Notes: a model not told the origin generated them from the letters alone. A DNA stretch of 64,000 nt from Mycolicibacter sinensis (GCF_001667375.1 NZ_LZIN01000061.1:1-64000), one strand, 5' to 3'; shown: positions 27,618 through 37,661, counted from the stretch's first letter. Translations and numbers: made by a program.

Positions 27618-28772
27618 ATGGATTTCGGAGCCTTGCCGCCGGAGATCAATTCGGCGCGGATGTACGCCGGCGCCGGCCCGAGTTCGCTGCTGAGTTCCGC
27701 AACCGCCTGGCAGGAGCTGGCCGCCGAGCTCAATTCGGCCGCAGCGTCCTACGGCTCGGTGGTCGAAGGCCTGACCAGCGGGGCATGGACCGGGCCGTCG
27801 GCACTGGCGATGGCGGCTGCGGCCAGCCCCTACGCCACCTGGCTCAGCGCGACCGGCGCCCAGGCCCAGCAAGCGGCCGCCCAGCTCACCGCGGCGGTCG
27901 GGGCATATGAGACCGCCTACGCGGCAACCGTTCCGCCGCCGTTGATCACGGCGAACCGCAGCCTGCAGACAACGCTGATCGTGACGAACATCCTGGGCCA
28001 GAACACCGCGGCGATCGCGGCAACCGAGGCGGAGTACCTGGAGATGTGGGCCCAGGACGCCGCGGCGATGTACGGCTATGCCGCGGCGTCGGCGGCGGCC
28101 ACCCGGGTCACGCCGTTCACCTCGCCGCCGCAGACCACCGACCCGTCCCGACAAGCCAGCCAGGCCTCGTCGGTAGCGCAATCTGCTGCGGCCACCACCG
28201 GAGCCGACACCGAGACCTTGATGAGCCAAGGGCCGCAACTGATCTCGACGACTCCGGCGGCGCTGCAGACGCTGGCGGCGCCGGTGACCGAGACGCCGTC
28301 GGGTACTTCGACGGCATCACTGTCCAGCCTGACCTCGCTGACCATGCCGCTGCGCATGGCGATGATGCCGATGAGCATGCTGATGCGGATGCTGATGACC
28401 GGGACCAACGGAGCCAAGGGTGCTGCCGCTGGTCTGGCCGCTGCCCCGGCAGCGGCGGCCGGTACCGCCGGTTCGGTGACACTGACCGGCTTCACCGGAG
28501 GGCAGGCTGCCACGGCCGGCCTGGGCCGGGCCGCCTCGATCGGGGCACTGTCGGTGCCGCCGGCCTGGACCGGCATGGGGGTGGCCACCACTCCGACGGC
28601 CACGGCGCTGCCGATCACCGGCGCTGTCGCTCCGGCGGGGGTGGGGACCGGGTCGGCGATTCCTCCGCTGGTTCCGTTCGGGAACCTGGGCGGCCGGGGC
28701 GGTTTCGGTCCCTCCGCCACCCAGTACGACTTCCGTCCTACCGTGATCCCACGGTCACCGGCAGCGGGGTAG
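27618..28772 (+). CDS. PPE family protein, SVP subgroup
   Basis: 384 residues. The PPE domain occupies 1-175: [18 protein letters not shown] opening, WTGPSALAM (WxG turn), and [16 protein letters not shown], the YxxxD-type secretion motif. A Met-rich low-complexity segment near 240-260 and the SVP motif [11 protein letters not shown] near 312 precede the C-terminal [12 protein letters not shown]. It is expected to be exported by a type VII (ESX) system as a PE-PPE pair, but no PE gene is adjacent. ATG 27618 has GGGGAGG upstream. The 3' end overlaps mmpL. Confidence 0.95.
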   Translation: MDFGALPPEINSARMYAGAGPSSLLSSATAWQELAAELNSAAASYGSVVEGLTSGAWTGPSALAMAAAASPYATWLSATGAQAQQAAAQLTAAVGAYETAYAATVPPPLITANRSLQTTLIVTNILGQNTAAIAATEAEYLEMWAQDAAAMYGYAAASAAATRVTPFTSPPQTTDPSRQASQASSVAQSAAATTGADTETLMSQGPQLISTTPAALQTLAAPVTETPSGTSTASLSSLTSLTMPLRMAMMPMSMLMRMLMTGTNGAKGAAAGLAAAPAAAAGTAGSVTLTGFTGGQAATAGLGRAASIGALSVPPAWTGMGVATTPTATALPITGAVAPAGVGTGSAIPPLVPFGNLGGRGGFGPSATQYDFRPTVIPRSPAAG

Positions 28773-31584
28773 TCGCCGCAGGCTGGACTTTGTGAATCCT
28801 TCTGGGCCACCAGAACCAGCGGCCGAGCAGGGCGGCGATCGACGGTGTGAGGAATGATCGCACGATGAGGGTGTCGAACAGCAATCCGATCCCGATTGTG
28901 GAGCCGGCCTGGCCGATCGAGTACAGGTCGCTGACCGCCATCGACATCATCGTGAACGCGAACACCAGGCCCGCCGCGGTGACCACCGATCCCGTACCGC
29001 CGATCGAGCGGATGATCCCGGTCTTGATGCCCGTCTTACTCCCGTCGCCGATTTCCTCCTGGAAGCGCGAGACCAGCAACAGGTTGTAATCCGAGCCGAC
29101 TGCCAGCAGGATGATGACGCCGAACACCGGCGCGATCCAGTTCAGCGGCAGACCGAAGAGGTACTGCCACACCAGGACCGACAACCCGAACGCCGCGCTC
29201 AATGACAACAGCACCGTGCCGACGATCACCGAGGCTGCCACCAGCGCCCGGGTCAGCAGCAGCATTACGATGAAGATCAACGTCACTGCCGCCACCGCGA
29301 CGATCAGGATGTCGTAAGTGGAACCGGACTGGATGTCGTTGTACACCGCCGCGGTTCCGGTGAGATAGAACTTGGCGCCGGTCAGCGGGGTGCCCTTCAC
29401 CGCGTCGTGGGCGGCGGCCAGCATCGGCTCGACGAACGAAATGCCCTTGGGGGTGGCCGGATCCGCGTCGTAGGTGACGATGAACCGCGCCGCCTTGCCG
29501 TCCGGGGACAGGAACAGCTCCAAGCCCTTCTGGAAGTCCGGGTTGTCGAAGGCCTCGGGCGGCAGATAGAAGTAGTCGTCGGCCCGGGAGGCGTCGAAGG
29601 CCCGGCCCATCTCGGTGGCGGTGTCGGTCATCCGCGACATCTGGGTCACCAGTCCGGAGAAGGTCGAGTGCATCGAGAGCAGGCTGGCCTGCATGGATTT
29701 CGCGACCGCGATCATCGGCTCGAACTGCCCGACCATCTGCGGCATGACCGCGTTCATGTCGGCCATGTCGGCCAGCAGCGGTGCCATGTTCTCGCTGAAC
29801 TTGTCCATCCCGTCGTAGGCGTCGAACACCGACCGGACGGCATGACAGACCGGGATGTTGAAACAGTTCTGCTCCCAGTAGAAGTAGTTGCGGACCGGAC
29901 GCGCGACGTCGTCGAAATCGGCGATGTGGTCCCGGATCTCGTCAACGGTCGCATTGATCGTCACCATGTCGGTGGTCATCCGCTCGGTGGTGGTGTCCAT
30001 CCGGTCGACCAGATCCCGCAGCCGCTCCATGGACTCGACGGTGGCACCCAGGTCGTCGCTCATCTGGAGCATGTCCGCCAGCCGGTCGTCCATGAACTGC
30101 AGATTCTGCTGGATGGGCACCGCCCCCATGCTGACCTGGAACGGGATGGAGGTGTGGTCGATCGGGCTGCCCAACGGCCGGGTGATGCTCTGCACCCGCT
30201 CCACTCCGCGGGTGCGGAAGATGTTCTTGGCGATCCGGTCCAAGATGATCATGTCGGCCGAATTGCGCAGGTCGTGGTCGGCCTCGACCATCAACACATC
30301 GGGGTTCATCCGGGCCGCGCTGAAGTGCCGTTCGGCGGCGTCGTAGCCGACATTCGCCGGCAGGTCGGACGGGATGTAATAGCGGTCGTTGTAGCTGATC
30401 TTCATGCCCGGCACGACGAGCATTCCGGCCAGGGTGACCAGCAATGCGCTCACGAACACCGCACCGGGCCAGCGGACGTTCGCGGTGCCGATGCGCCGCC
30501 AGCCGCGTCCCTCGACTCGTTTGGGGTCTAGCAACGGCGCGGCCACCGCGACGACGGCCGGCGCGACGGTCAGCGCGCCGGCGATCACCACCAGCAGGCC
30601 CAACGCCGACGGGATACCGAGCGCTTTGAAATAGGACAGCCGGGCGAAGTGCAGACACAACGAGGCCCCGGCGATGGTCAGCCCGGAGCCCAAGATGACA
30701 TGCCAGGTGCCGCGAAACATTGAGTACCACGCGGTTTCGCGGTCCTCGCCGGCGTTGCGGGCCTCGTGGTAGCGGCCGATCAAGAAGATCGCATAGTCGG
30801 TGCCGGCCGCGATCGCCAGCGACGACAGCATCGCGACCACGAATGTCGAGAACCCCAGCAGGCCGCGGTCTCCCAGCAGCGCAACCAGGCCGCGGGCGGT
30901 GCCCATCTCGAAGCCGACCATCACCAGAGCCAGCGCCACCGTGGCAGCCGAGCGGTAGACGATCGCCAGCATGATGATGATGACCAGGCCGGTGACGGCC
31001 ATCATCTTGAGCATGGATTTGTCGGCGGCTTCGGTCATGTCGGTGGTCAGCGCGGCCTGGCCGGTCACATACGCGCTCACCCCATCGGGCGCCGGGACCG
31101 ACGCGACGATCTTGCGCACTGCGTCGACCGACTCGTTGCCCAGGGTGCTGCCCTGGTCGCCGGCGGTGTTGATCTGCGCGTAAGCGGCCTTGCCGTCGGT
31201 GCTCTGCACGCCGGCGGCGGTGATCGGATCACCCCATAGGTCAGAGATGTGCTGCACGTGGTGGTGATCGGCGGACAGCTTCTCGATCAGGGTGTCGTAG
31301 TAGCGGTGGGCGTCGGCTCCGAGTTCGGTCCGGCCTTCCAGCACCAGCATGACCATGCTGTCGGAGTCGAATTCGTCGAACTTCGCGCCGATGTGCTTGG
31401 CGGCGATCAGCGACGGCGCATCCTGTGGGGACATCGTCACGGCGTGCTCGCGCGCGACCGATTCGATCGGCGGCACCAGCACGTTGAGGCCGACGGTCAG
31501 CAGCAGCCAGAAGATGATCAGCGGCCACGCGAGCCGGCGGATCAGGCGCATGTATGCCGGGCGGGGGTTGTCGAGCGCACTCAT
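28738..31584 (-). CDS. MmpL family RND lipid/siderophore exporter
   Basis: 948 residues with RND architecture: one N-terminal helix (near 20-37), a large periplasmic loop, helices 2-6 (from about 190), a second long loop with a coiled-coil part rich in Met/Asp, and helices 7-12 ending near 910. The MmpL signatures [17 protein letters not shown] and [12 protein letters not shown] carry the Asp/Tyr pairs that couple proton flow. The presence of MmpS places it with the MmpL4/MmpL5 type, which exports siderophores, glycopeptidolipids or drugs. It overlaps mmpS by 4 bp. Confidence 0.95.
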   Translation of the reverse strand: MSALDNPRPAYMRLIRRLAWPLIIFWLLLTVGLNVLVPPIESVAREHAVTMSPQDAPSLIAAKHIGAKFDEFDSDSMVMLVLEGRTELGADAHRYYDTLIEKLSADHHHVQHISDLWGDPITAAGVQSTDGKAAYAQINTAGDQGSTLGNESVDAVRKIVASVPAPDGVSAYVTGQAALTTDMTEAADKSMLKMMAVTGLVIIIMLAIVYRSAATVALALVMVGFEMGTARGLVALLGDRGLLGFSTFVVAMLSSLAIAAGTDYAIFLIGRYHEARNAGEDRETAWYSMFRGTWHVILGSGLTIAGASLCLHFARLSYFKALGIPSALGLLVVIAGALTVAPAVVAVAAPLLDPKRVEGRGWRRIGTANVRWPGAVFVSALLVTLAGMLVVPGMKISYNDRYYIPSDLPANVGYDAAERHFSAARMNPDVLMVEADHDLRNSADMIILDRIAKNIFRTRGVERVQSITRPLGSPIDHTSIPFQVSMGAVPIQQNLQFMDDRLADMLQMSDDLGATVESMERLRDLVDRMDTTTERMTTDMVTINATVDEIRDHIADFDDVARPVRNYFYWEQNCFNIPVCHAVRSVFDAYDGMDKFSENMAPLLADMADMNAVMPQMVGQFEPMIAVAKSMQASLLSMHSTFSGLVTQMSRMTDTATEMGRAFDASRADDYFYLPPEAFDNPDFQKGLELFLSPDGKAARFIVTYDADPATPKGISFVEPMLAAAHDAVKGTPLTGAKFYLTGTAAVYNDIQSGSTYDILIVAVAAVTLIFIVMLLLTRALVAASVIVGTVLLSLSAAFGLSVLVWQYLFGLPLNWIAPVFGVIILLAVGSDYNLLLVSRFQEEIGDGSKTGIKTGIIRSIGGTGSVVTAAGLVFAFTMMSMAVSDLYSIGQAGSTIGIGLLFDTLIVRSFLTPSIAALLGRWFWWPRRIHKVQPAATTPLPVTVGSR

Positions 31585-32012
31585 GCGGCTTTGACCAGAC
31601 AGAAGACCTGGGCGTGGTGCCCGGTGGCGTGCTGTTCGTCTTTGATGTCGCCGTTGACCGTGATCCGGCAGCCGATTGCGTCACCGTCACCCTGGGCCAC
31701 CAGGTTGGCGATCACCGCCGGGCTCGTCGTGGTCATGGTGTGCGACCAGGGCAGGGTGGTGAACGTCGACTGCACCACCTGGGTCTGCTCGCCGAGGTAG
31801 CTGACTTTGCCGGTGGCTCCGCCGGGCCCGAAGATCTCGTAGACGATCCGCTTCTCGTTGATGGACGCGATCGGCGCTGATCCACTGCCATCCCAGCGGA
31901 AGATCTCGTCGGACCCGAACGCGCCGCGAAGGTTGAGCACCGCAACGGTTCCGGCGATAGCCGCCAGGGCGACGACCACCGGCACCCAGGTCCGTTTAGC
32001 GACTGTCAACAA
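31581..32012 (-). CDS. MmpS family accessory membrane protein
   Basis: 143 residues. The N-terminal helix (9-27) is followed by a periplasmic beta-sandwich with KRIVYEIFG, VSYLGE, LPWSHTMTTTSPAV and a disulphide-type pair (IGCRITVNG and VFCLVKA). It is the usual partner of MmpL for export complexes. The start is TTG at 32012 with GGAGG eight bases upstream; no ATG or GTG is available near the N-terminus. Its stop overlaps the mmpL start. Confidence 0.92.
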   Translation of the reverse strand: MLTVAKRTWVPVVVALAAIAGTVAVLNLRGAFGSDEIFRWDGSGSAPIASINEKRIVYEIFGPGGATGKVSYLGEQTQVVQSTFTTLPWSHTMTTTSPAVIANLVAQGDGDAIGCRITVNGDIKDEQHATGHHAQVFCLVKAA

Positions 32013-32059
32013 CGGTGGCTCCTCCGTAACTCAGCTCTGATCCAAACGATGGGGGATAC

Positions 32060-32077
32060 TATACCCCGTAGGGTATA
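32060..32077. promoter_or_regulatory. Palindromic operator candidate upstream of mmpS-mmpL
   Basis: Perfect inverted repeat TATACCC-CGTA-GGGTATA in an unusually AT-rich patch between tetR and mmpS. Its size fits a TetR-type operator, and the TetR gene just upstream is the obvious candidate ligand. Confidence 0.55.
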
Positions 32078-32118
32078 TATGTGGGCCTGATGGTGCCCCT
32101 GGAGACCTGTGATCTGTG

Positions 32119-32730
32119 TTAAGGCGCGGGGCGGTTTCGCTGCGCGGCGACCGCTTCGCCGAGCCAGCGCCGCAGGAAGCGGCGAAGCCCGTCGGCGGAG
32201 CGATCGGAATCGTTGGGCGCCACGATGAACGACAACATGATCCGCAGGGTGAACTCGACGAGTTCGCGCAAGCTGGGCTCGTCGTAGCCGTGCTGTTTCC
32301 AGTCGACGTCGAACCGATCGATCATCCGCATCCCCAATGCCAGGGACTCCTGCGACGTCATCTCCCGGTTGAGCGGGGAGGTGGAGGACAGCATCGCGCC
32401 CAGCTGCGGGGAGCGGGTCACCGCGTCCAGGGTGTAGAGGGTTCCTTCGGTGAGTGCGTCGGCCGGATCGTGAATGCCCTGGACGTGTTCGGTCAGCCGA
32501 TCAAGGAAGTCGTCGACCGAGGCGATGGCCACGGCGCGCATCAAGGCGTCGGCGGTGGGGAAGTAGCGGTACACCGTCTGCCGGATGACGCCCAGCGCGG
32601 CGGCGACGTCGGCCAACGACACCGCCGAGCCCGTCTCGGCCACCAGATCGACGGCGGCGGCGATGATTCGCCGGCCGGCTTCTTCGTCGTCGCGGGGCGG
32701 GTTACCGCCCCAGCCGCGTCGGCGTGCCAT
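32119..32730 (-). CDS. TetR family regulator
   Basis: About 203 residues from ATG 32730, which has AAGGGA seven bases upstream; a TTG at 32748 is possible. The N-terminal helix-turn-helix is VSLADVAAALGVIRQTVYRYFP, typical of TetR. The rest is the helical ligand domain. It sits 106 bp upstream of mmpS on the same strand and divergent from the gene at 32812, so it could govern both. The M. tuberculosis mmpS4-mmpL4 locus also has a TetR neighbour (Rv0452, from memory). Confidence 0.85.
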   Translation of the reverse strand: MARRRGWGGNPPRDDEEAGRRIIAAAVDLVAETGSAVSLADVAAALGVIRQTVYRYFPTADALMRAVAIASVDDFLDRLTEHVQGIHDPADALTEGTLYTLDAVTRSPQLGAMLSSTSPLNREMTSQESLALGMRMIDRFDVDWKQHGYDEPSLRELVEFTLRIMLSFIVAPNDSDRSADGLRRFLRRWLGEAVAAQRNRPAP

Positions 32731-32811
32731 CAGCGGATCCCTTGACAACCGTCACGCATCGAACAATCATACGCGAAGACGTTCATTTGTATGTTGATTG
32801 CTGAGGTGGCC

Positions 32812-33738
32812 ATGACCGATCTGATCGTGCGCAAGTTGCGGTTCGCATTCGCCGATCATCCCGTGCCGTTTGTGTGGAACGAAGCCAACCCGGCGTTCTC
32901 GTCGATGGCCAACGCGGTGTCATTACTGGCTATCGGGTTCGAGAAGATGATCGTCTCGACCATGGCCGACGTCACGCCGACGATCACCGACCCGGAGATC
33001 GCCGAGGAGGCCGATGCCTTCGTCCGTCAGGAAGGCCAGCACTCGATGGCCCACCGCGGACACGCACGGGCGCTGATCAAGGCCTACCCGGGGCTCAAAG
33101 AGACCCTTGACGAGTGCAACGCGATGTTCGACAGACTGGTCGCGGAGACACCGCTGCGCTACCGGCTGGCCTACACCGCCGATCTCGAGGCGACCTTCAC
33201 ACCGGTGTTCAAGCTGATGCTCGATCACGACGACACGCTGTTCGCGCCGGGCGATGACCGGGTCGCGTCACTGTTCTTGTGGCACTTCGTCGAAGAGGTC
33301 GAGCACCGCAGCTCCGCGCTGATCATCTACGACGCCGTCGTCGGCGACCCGTGGTACCGGATGCGGATGGCGCCGTCGATCTTCAAACACGTGATGAGCG
33401 TGATCAAGGTGGCGTGCCTGGGATTCAACAAGCACATCCCGCTGGCCGAGCGCAAGGTCGATGCGCTGTCGCTGTTCAGCACCTACCGCGGCAAACAGGC
33501 CTGGCGGCGGCGGATGCCGTTCGGCTGGCCGGCCGATCAAGGGCCGGTCGTCGACGCCTTCAAACATCTGCCCAAAGGCGAGGTGCTCACCGCCGTGAAC
33601 GGTATCGTGCGTAGTCAGCTGCCCAATCACCAACCGGCGCACGAGAAGATCCCGGTGCTGGCCGAGGAGTGGTTCGCCCGCTACGACCAGGGCTACGACG
33701 TGACGAAGTGGTACACCGCCGAGGAGAAGAGCGCCTGA
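32812..33738 (+). CDS. PF10118-type putative metal-dependent hydrolase
   Basis: About 308 residues from ATG 32812, behind GAGGTGG. Helical ferritin-like pattern with paired Glu/His motifs: FVRQEGQHSMAHRGH near 84, DLEATFTPVF near 127 and HFVEEVEHRSSAL near 163. These supply candidate ligands for a di-metal site. The family is called metal-dependent hydrolase but has no well-proven reaction. Its stop overlaps the start of the next gene (TGATG), so both are translated together. Confidence 0.8.
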   Translation: MTDLIVRKLRFAFADHPVPFVWNEANPAFSSMANAVSLLAIGFEKMIVSTMADVTPTITDPEIAEEADAFVRQEGQHSMAHRGHARALIKAYPGLKETLDECNAMFDRLVAETPLRYRLAYTADLEATFTPVFKLMLDHDDTLFAPGDDRVASLFLWHFVEEVEHRSSALIIYDAVVGDPWYRMRMAPSIFKHVMSVIKVACLGFNKHIPLAERKVDALSLFSTYRGKQAWRRRMPFGWPADQGPVVDAFKHLPKGEVLTAVNGIVRSQLPNHQPAHEKIPVLAEEWFARYDQGYDVTKWYTAEEKSA

Positions 33739-34889
33739 TGTCCGACTTGTGTGCACCGACTTTCGAGCAGCTCGCCCAATCGCTGGGGTTCTCCTGCTGG
33801 GAGGCCGGCGGTCTGGTGGAGTTCCGCAACCCGTTGCAGCTGGAGAACTGGACGTTGCCGGTTCTGGAGCTCACCGTGATCATCGGGGCGGTGCTGGCAC
33901 TGGTCTACGCGATCAACCGGTTCCGGCGCCACGGGGATGCCACCAACCTGGCGCTGTGGTTCGGTGCGATCGCCTACCTGCTGATCATCGAGCCGCCGCT
34001 GTACTTTCCGGCGGCGTTCGGCATCAGCGAGCATGTCGATACGATGTTCGCGCACAACGTGTTCACCGTTGATTTCCTGTGGGGCCGGCTGCCGCTGTAC
34101 ATCGTCGCGATCTATCCGATGATGGCGACCGTCGCCTTCGAGATCGTCCGCATCCTGGGGGTGTTCCGCCGCTACGGCGTCGTCGTCGGTGCGATCTGCG
34201 TGGGGTTTGTCCACCACGTTTTCTACGAGATTTTCGACCACCTCGGCCCGCAGCTGCGCTGGTGGGAGTGGTCGGTGGACAACCCGCTGAATCAGCCCAT
34301 GTTCGCCTCGGTGCCGATGGGCAGCGTGGTGGTGTTCGCGGCACTATGGCCGGCGTCGCTGGCGTTCTGCGTCCAGCTGTTCGTCGGCCGCCAGGTCGAT
34401 CAGGGCAGGCGATTCAGCGGGCCGCAAGTGGTGTGGCGCACCATCGTCATCGGCCTCGTGGCGTCGCTGGGGACCGGCATCCTACCGCTGCCGGCGACCC
34501 TTCTCGGTGCCGCCACCGACGGCAGGTTGCTGGGCATCGCTTATGCCGCAGAGCTTCTGGTCATCGTGGCGGTAGCCCTGCCGGTGCTCATCGTGCAGTG
34601 GCGGCGGCTGAGGCAGAACCCGGCCACCGCGGGCCGCCACGACAATCCGCTGATCGTCCGCTACGCGGCGGTGTACCTGGCGGTCATGACGGTGCTGTGG
34701 CTGACCGCCCTGCCGGCCTACCTCGGCGCGGTGGACGGGGTGACCGCCAACGGTGACCCGATCGGCAGTCTCTGGTACACCATCGGATGCTTCGTGGTGG
34801 CTTACCTGAGCGTCGCCGCCGCGGCCACCGTCCCGCCGATCCTGCCGGACACCGCCGAGCGGGCCGAGCACGCTCCCGTCGCGGTGTGA
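33738..34889 (+). CDS. Multi-pass membrane protein of unknown function
   Basis: 383 residues with eight or so hydrophobic helices (first at about 34-55, then 75-95, 118-140 and so on). A WEAGGLVEFRNPLQL lead and the HHVFYEIFDHLGPQLRWWEW block, rich in His and Trp, are notable and could bind a metal or lipid. The tight translational coupling to the PF10118-type gene suggests one pathway, perhaps lipid or terpenoid modification at the membrane. No function is claimed. Confidence 0.7.
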   Translation: MSDLCAPTFEQLAQSLGFSCWEAGGLVEFRNPLQLENWTLPVLELTVIIGAVLALVYAINRFRRHGDATNLALWFGAIAYLLIIEPPLYFPAAFGISEHVDTMFAHNVFTVDFLWGRLPLYIVAIYPMMATVAFEIVRILGVFRRYGVVVGAICVGFVHHVFYEIFDHLGPQLRWWEWSVDNPLNQPMFASVPMGSVVVFAALWPASLAFCVQLFVGRQVDQGRRFSGPQVVWRTIVIGLVASLGTGILPLPATLLGAATDGRLLGIAYAAELLVIVAVALPVLIVQWRRLRQNPATAGRHDNPLIVRYAAVYLAVMTVLWLTALPAYLGAVDGVTANGDPIGSLWYTIGCFVVAYLSVAAAATVPPILPDTAERAEHAPVAV

Positions 34890-34890
34890 T

Positions 34891-35664
34891 TCAGCGGCCT
34901 TGCCAGCGTGGTGGGCGCTTCTCCTGCCAGGCCCGCAAGCCCTCGGCGACGTCCTCGGTGGCCCCGGCGACCTTGCGCATGGTCTCACCGAAGCGGACCG
35001 CGTCGATCCAGCTCATGTCCGCGCTGCGCCACGCCACCTCCTTGGTGGCTCGCTGGGCCAGGGGAGCGGCCATGGTCAGGGTGCGCGCCCAGTCTCGGGC
35101 GGTCTCTTGCAGCTCGGACGGCTCGACCAGCTTCCACACCAGCCCGATCTCCTTGGCCCGCTGCGCGGTGATCGGTTCGCCGGTCAGCAGCAGCTCCATC
35201 GCGTTGGCCCAGCCCACCCGCTGCGGCAGTCGGATCGCGCCGACGATGGTGGGCACCCCGATCGACACCTCCGGGAAACGGAACACTGCCTCAGTGCTGG
35301 CGATCACGAAGTCGCAGAACAACAGTCCCGTCAGCCCGTAGCCGATGCACGGGCCGTGCACCGCGGCGATGGTCGGCTTGAAAAGCTCCATGCCACTTTC
35401 GAACGAGTTGATGGTGGGCTTCTCCCAGAACGTGCCGGGAAACGTGCCGACCGCGCCGACCGAATCCTTGAGATCGGCCCCGGCGCAGAACGCGTCGCCC
35501 TCGGCGGTGAGAATCCCGACCCAGGAGTCCTCCTCGGCCCGGAACCGGTCCCAGGCGGCGTTGAGATCCTGGCGCATGGCCCCGTTGATGGCGTTGCGGG
35601 CTTCGGGACGGTTCAGGGTGATGGTGGCGACGTGGTCGTCCAACGCATAGGTGACCAGAGACAT
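34891..35664 (-). CDS. Enoyl-CoA hydratase/isomerase (crotonase) family protein
   Basis: 257 residues. The oxyanion region AFCAGADL and CoA-binding LNRPEARNAIN are normal. The second catalytic Glu is kept in FPEVSIG, but the position of the first Glu (E of GGGCELA in rat hydratase) is Thr in GYGLTGLLFCD. That loss suggests another crotonase reaction, such as isomerisation or hydrolysis. The gene lies 1 bp from the convergent membrane-protein gene. Confidence 0.85.
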   Translation of the reverse strand: MSLVTYALDDHVATITLNRPEARNAINGAMRQDLNAAWDRFRAEEDSWVGILTAEGDAFCAGADLKDSVGAVGTFPGTFWEKPTINSFESGMELFKPTIAAVHGPCIGYGLTGLLFCDFVIASTEAVFRFPEVSIGVPTIVGAIRLPQRVGWANAMELLLTGEPITAQRAKEIGLVWKLVEPSELQETARDWARTLTMAAPLAQRATKEVAWRSADMSWIDAVRFGETMRKVAGATEDVAEGLRAWQEKRPPRWQGR

Positions 35665-35687
35665 GGCGCCACCGTACCGTCGGAGTC

Positions 35688-36062
35688 GTGCGATGGATCG
35701 TCGACGCGATGAACGTGATCGGTTCTCGGCCCGACGGCTGGTGGAAGGACCGCCACGCGGCCATGGTCCGGTTGACGCTGCAGCTGGAACGCTGGGTGGC
35801 CGCCGGCGACCGGCACGTCACGGTGGTGTTCGAAAAGCCGCCGTCCCCGCCGATCAGCTCGCAGCTCATCGAGATCGCCGCGGCGCCGCGGGCCGGCGCA
35901 GATTCCGCTGACGACGAGATCGTCCGGCTGGTGCAAAGCGCTGAGGAGCCACCCGACGTCACCGTGGTGACATCCGATATCAACTTGCTGGAGCGGGTCC
36001 GGGAAGCCGGCGCAAACACCTACCCCGCCAAGGGGTTTCGGGAGCTGATCGAGGGGCCGTAA
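35688..36062 (+). CDS. NYN-domain (YacP-like) putative ribonuclease
   Basis: 124 residues from GTG 35688. The PIN-like NYN fold is shown by WIVDAMNVIGSRP at the start, TVVFEKPP in the middle and the acidic GADSADDEIVRLVQ and VVTSDINLLERV blocks, which line the metal site. Homologues are RNA-processing nucleases. It is divergent from the crotonase gene 23 bp away. Confidence 0.82.
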   Translation: MRWIVDAMNVIGSRPDGWWKDRHAAMVRLTLQLERWVAAGDRHVTVVFEKPPSPPISSQLIEIAAAPRAGADSADDEIVRLVQSAEEPPDVTVVTSDINLLERVREAGANTYPAKGFRELIEGP

Positions 36063-36065
36063 GGC

Positions 36066-37661
36066 TCAGGCCGGCGGGCGCCCGGCCGCGGCCGCCCCGG
36101 CCCGGCGGCCGGCGAACACGCAGTCGGCGATCGAGAGCCCACTGACGTAGGACCGTGATGCGATACCGATGGCGGTGCGGCCGGCGCTGTAGAGTCCGGG
36201 GATCGGTGTGCCATCGGCGGTGATGACCGCGCCGGTGTCCTCGGCGACCCGAACCCCGCCCAGCGTCAGCATCGGGGTGGGCAGCAAGACGTTGGGCCGC
36301 ACCGAGATATCCAGCAGGGTGAACGGGGCCTTGTCGATCCGACGGCAGAACTCGGCCGGCTTTCCGGCCGGGTCCTCGGTACCGGAGTCGATCGCGTCGT
36401 TGTGCGCCGCGACGGCGGCCTGCAGGCCTTCCGGGTCGATGCCGGCGGCCCGGGCGGCCTCGGCCAGCGTCCTCCCGCGCGCCGCGCCGGTGAACAGCAG
36501 CGCGGCGGCCTGGGCGCGCTGGAACCACAGCGTCTGGGCGAGCAGCTGCCGGCGGGCCTCCGACATGAGTGCGGCGTCGGCCAGGATCCAGCCTTTGCTG
36601 CCATGGTTTTTCACCAACGCTTGGCCCAGCGCCGCACCGTAGCGGGTCTCGTCGATCACCCGGGTGCCCTTCTCGTCGACGACGATCGCGGAGATGAAGG
36701 CGCTCGGCGGAGTGATGAACCGCCATGCCGAGACGTTGTCCATCCGGTCGGGCACCCCACCGACTCTCTGCGCCAACGCGATGCCGCTGCCGTCGTCCCC
36801 GCTGGTGCCCAACGGCAGGCCGCCGTTGAATTCCGGGGCGTAGCGCTTGCGCCACTCGGTGTTGGCGATGAAGCCGCCGGCGCAGATGATCACCCCGCGG
36901 CGCGCGGTGATCTCGATCGGCCGGGCGTAGCGGTCCTCCAGCTTCGCCAGGCGAAGGTCCATCGCGGCGCGCAGCGGCGGGTAATAGACGCCCGGCTTGG
37001 AGGAGATCGCGGCCAGCCTCGCGTAGCGCCGTTGGATGCGCCGCGGCGCCTCGCCCATGGTCAGGGCGCGCACCCCGGTCACCCGGCCCGACGGGTCCTG
37101 CAGCAGTGCGGTGACCCTGGTGTGCGCCCGGAAATCCACCCCGAGCTTGCGCGCCGAGTCGGCCAGTGGCGCATAGATCTTCTTGCCCGAGGTGCCCTTG
37201 CCGTAGGCGCGGTGACCGCGCTGCACCGGCGGGGTCTGCGCGCGGGAGACGCCGGCGTTCTCGCTGCCGGAGTGGTACAGGTAGTAGCGGTTGTTCGGAA
37301 ACGACGTCTTGTAGGGGCACAAGGCGGCGTTGAACGGCACCCCGTGTTTGCTCAACCAGTCGATCATCTCCGGGCTGGTGTCCACGAAGCGTTGCAAGGT
37401 TTGCGGGCTGACCGCGTCGCCGACCTCCAGGCGCAGGTAGTCCAGCATCTGCTCGGCGGTGTCGTGTACTCCGGCTTCGCGCTGGATCGCCGTGCCGGCC
37501 CCGGCGTAGATGATGCCGCCGGAGATCGCTGTGGCACCGCCGCCGTTGGCGCGATCGAGCGCGATGACCTCAGCGCCGAGTTCGGCGGCGGTGATCGCCG
37601 CGCAGGTGCCGGCCGCGCCGAACCCGACCACGACGACGTCGGTTGTCAGGGTGCTGATCAC
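36066..37661 (-). CDS. KstD/fumarate-reductase-like FAD dehydrogenase
   Basis: 531 residues from GTG 37661, behind GGAGGAG. DVVVVGFGAAGTCAAI is the dinucleotide-binding motif, followed by GGGATAISGGIIYAG. The C-terminal GLYSAGRTAIGIASRSYVSG is the FAD-closing motif of the 3-ketosteroid dehydrogenase/fumarate reductase family. The substrate is probably a steroid or other ketone ring, but not proven. A near-perfect KstR-type box lies about 100 bp upstream, in agreement with a steroid link. Confidence 0.82.
   Translation of the reverse strand: MISTLTTDVVVVGFGAAGTCAAITAAELGAEVIALDRANGGGATAISGGIIYAGAGTAIQREAGVHDTAEQMLDYLRLEVGDAVSPQTLQRFVDTSPEMIDWLSKHGVPFNAALCPYKTSFPNNRYYLYHSGSENAGVSRAQTPPVQRGHRAYGKGTSGKKIYAPLADSARKLGVDFRAHTRVTALLQDPSGRVTGVRALTMGEAPRRIQRRYARLAAISSKPGVYYPPLRAAMDLRLAKLEDRYARPIEITARRGVIICAGGFIANTEWRKRYAPEFNGGLPLGTSGDDGSGIALAQRVGGVPDRMDNVSAWRFITPPSAFISAIVVDEKGTRVIDETRYGAALGQALVKNHGSKGWILADAALMSEARRQLLAQTLWFQRAQAAALLFTGAARGRTLAEAARAAGIDPEGLQAAVAAHNDAIDSGTEDPAGKPAEFCRRIDKAPFTLLDISVRPNVLLPTPMLTLGGVRVAEDTGAVITADGTPIPGLYSAGRTAIGIASRSYVSGLSIADCVFAGRRAGAAAAGRPPA

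Noticed and set aside
29407..30531. Plus-strand frame inside mmpL
   Set aside because: His/Val/Gly-rich shadow translation, no start context, fully inside mmpL.
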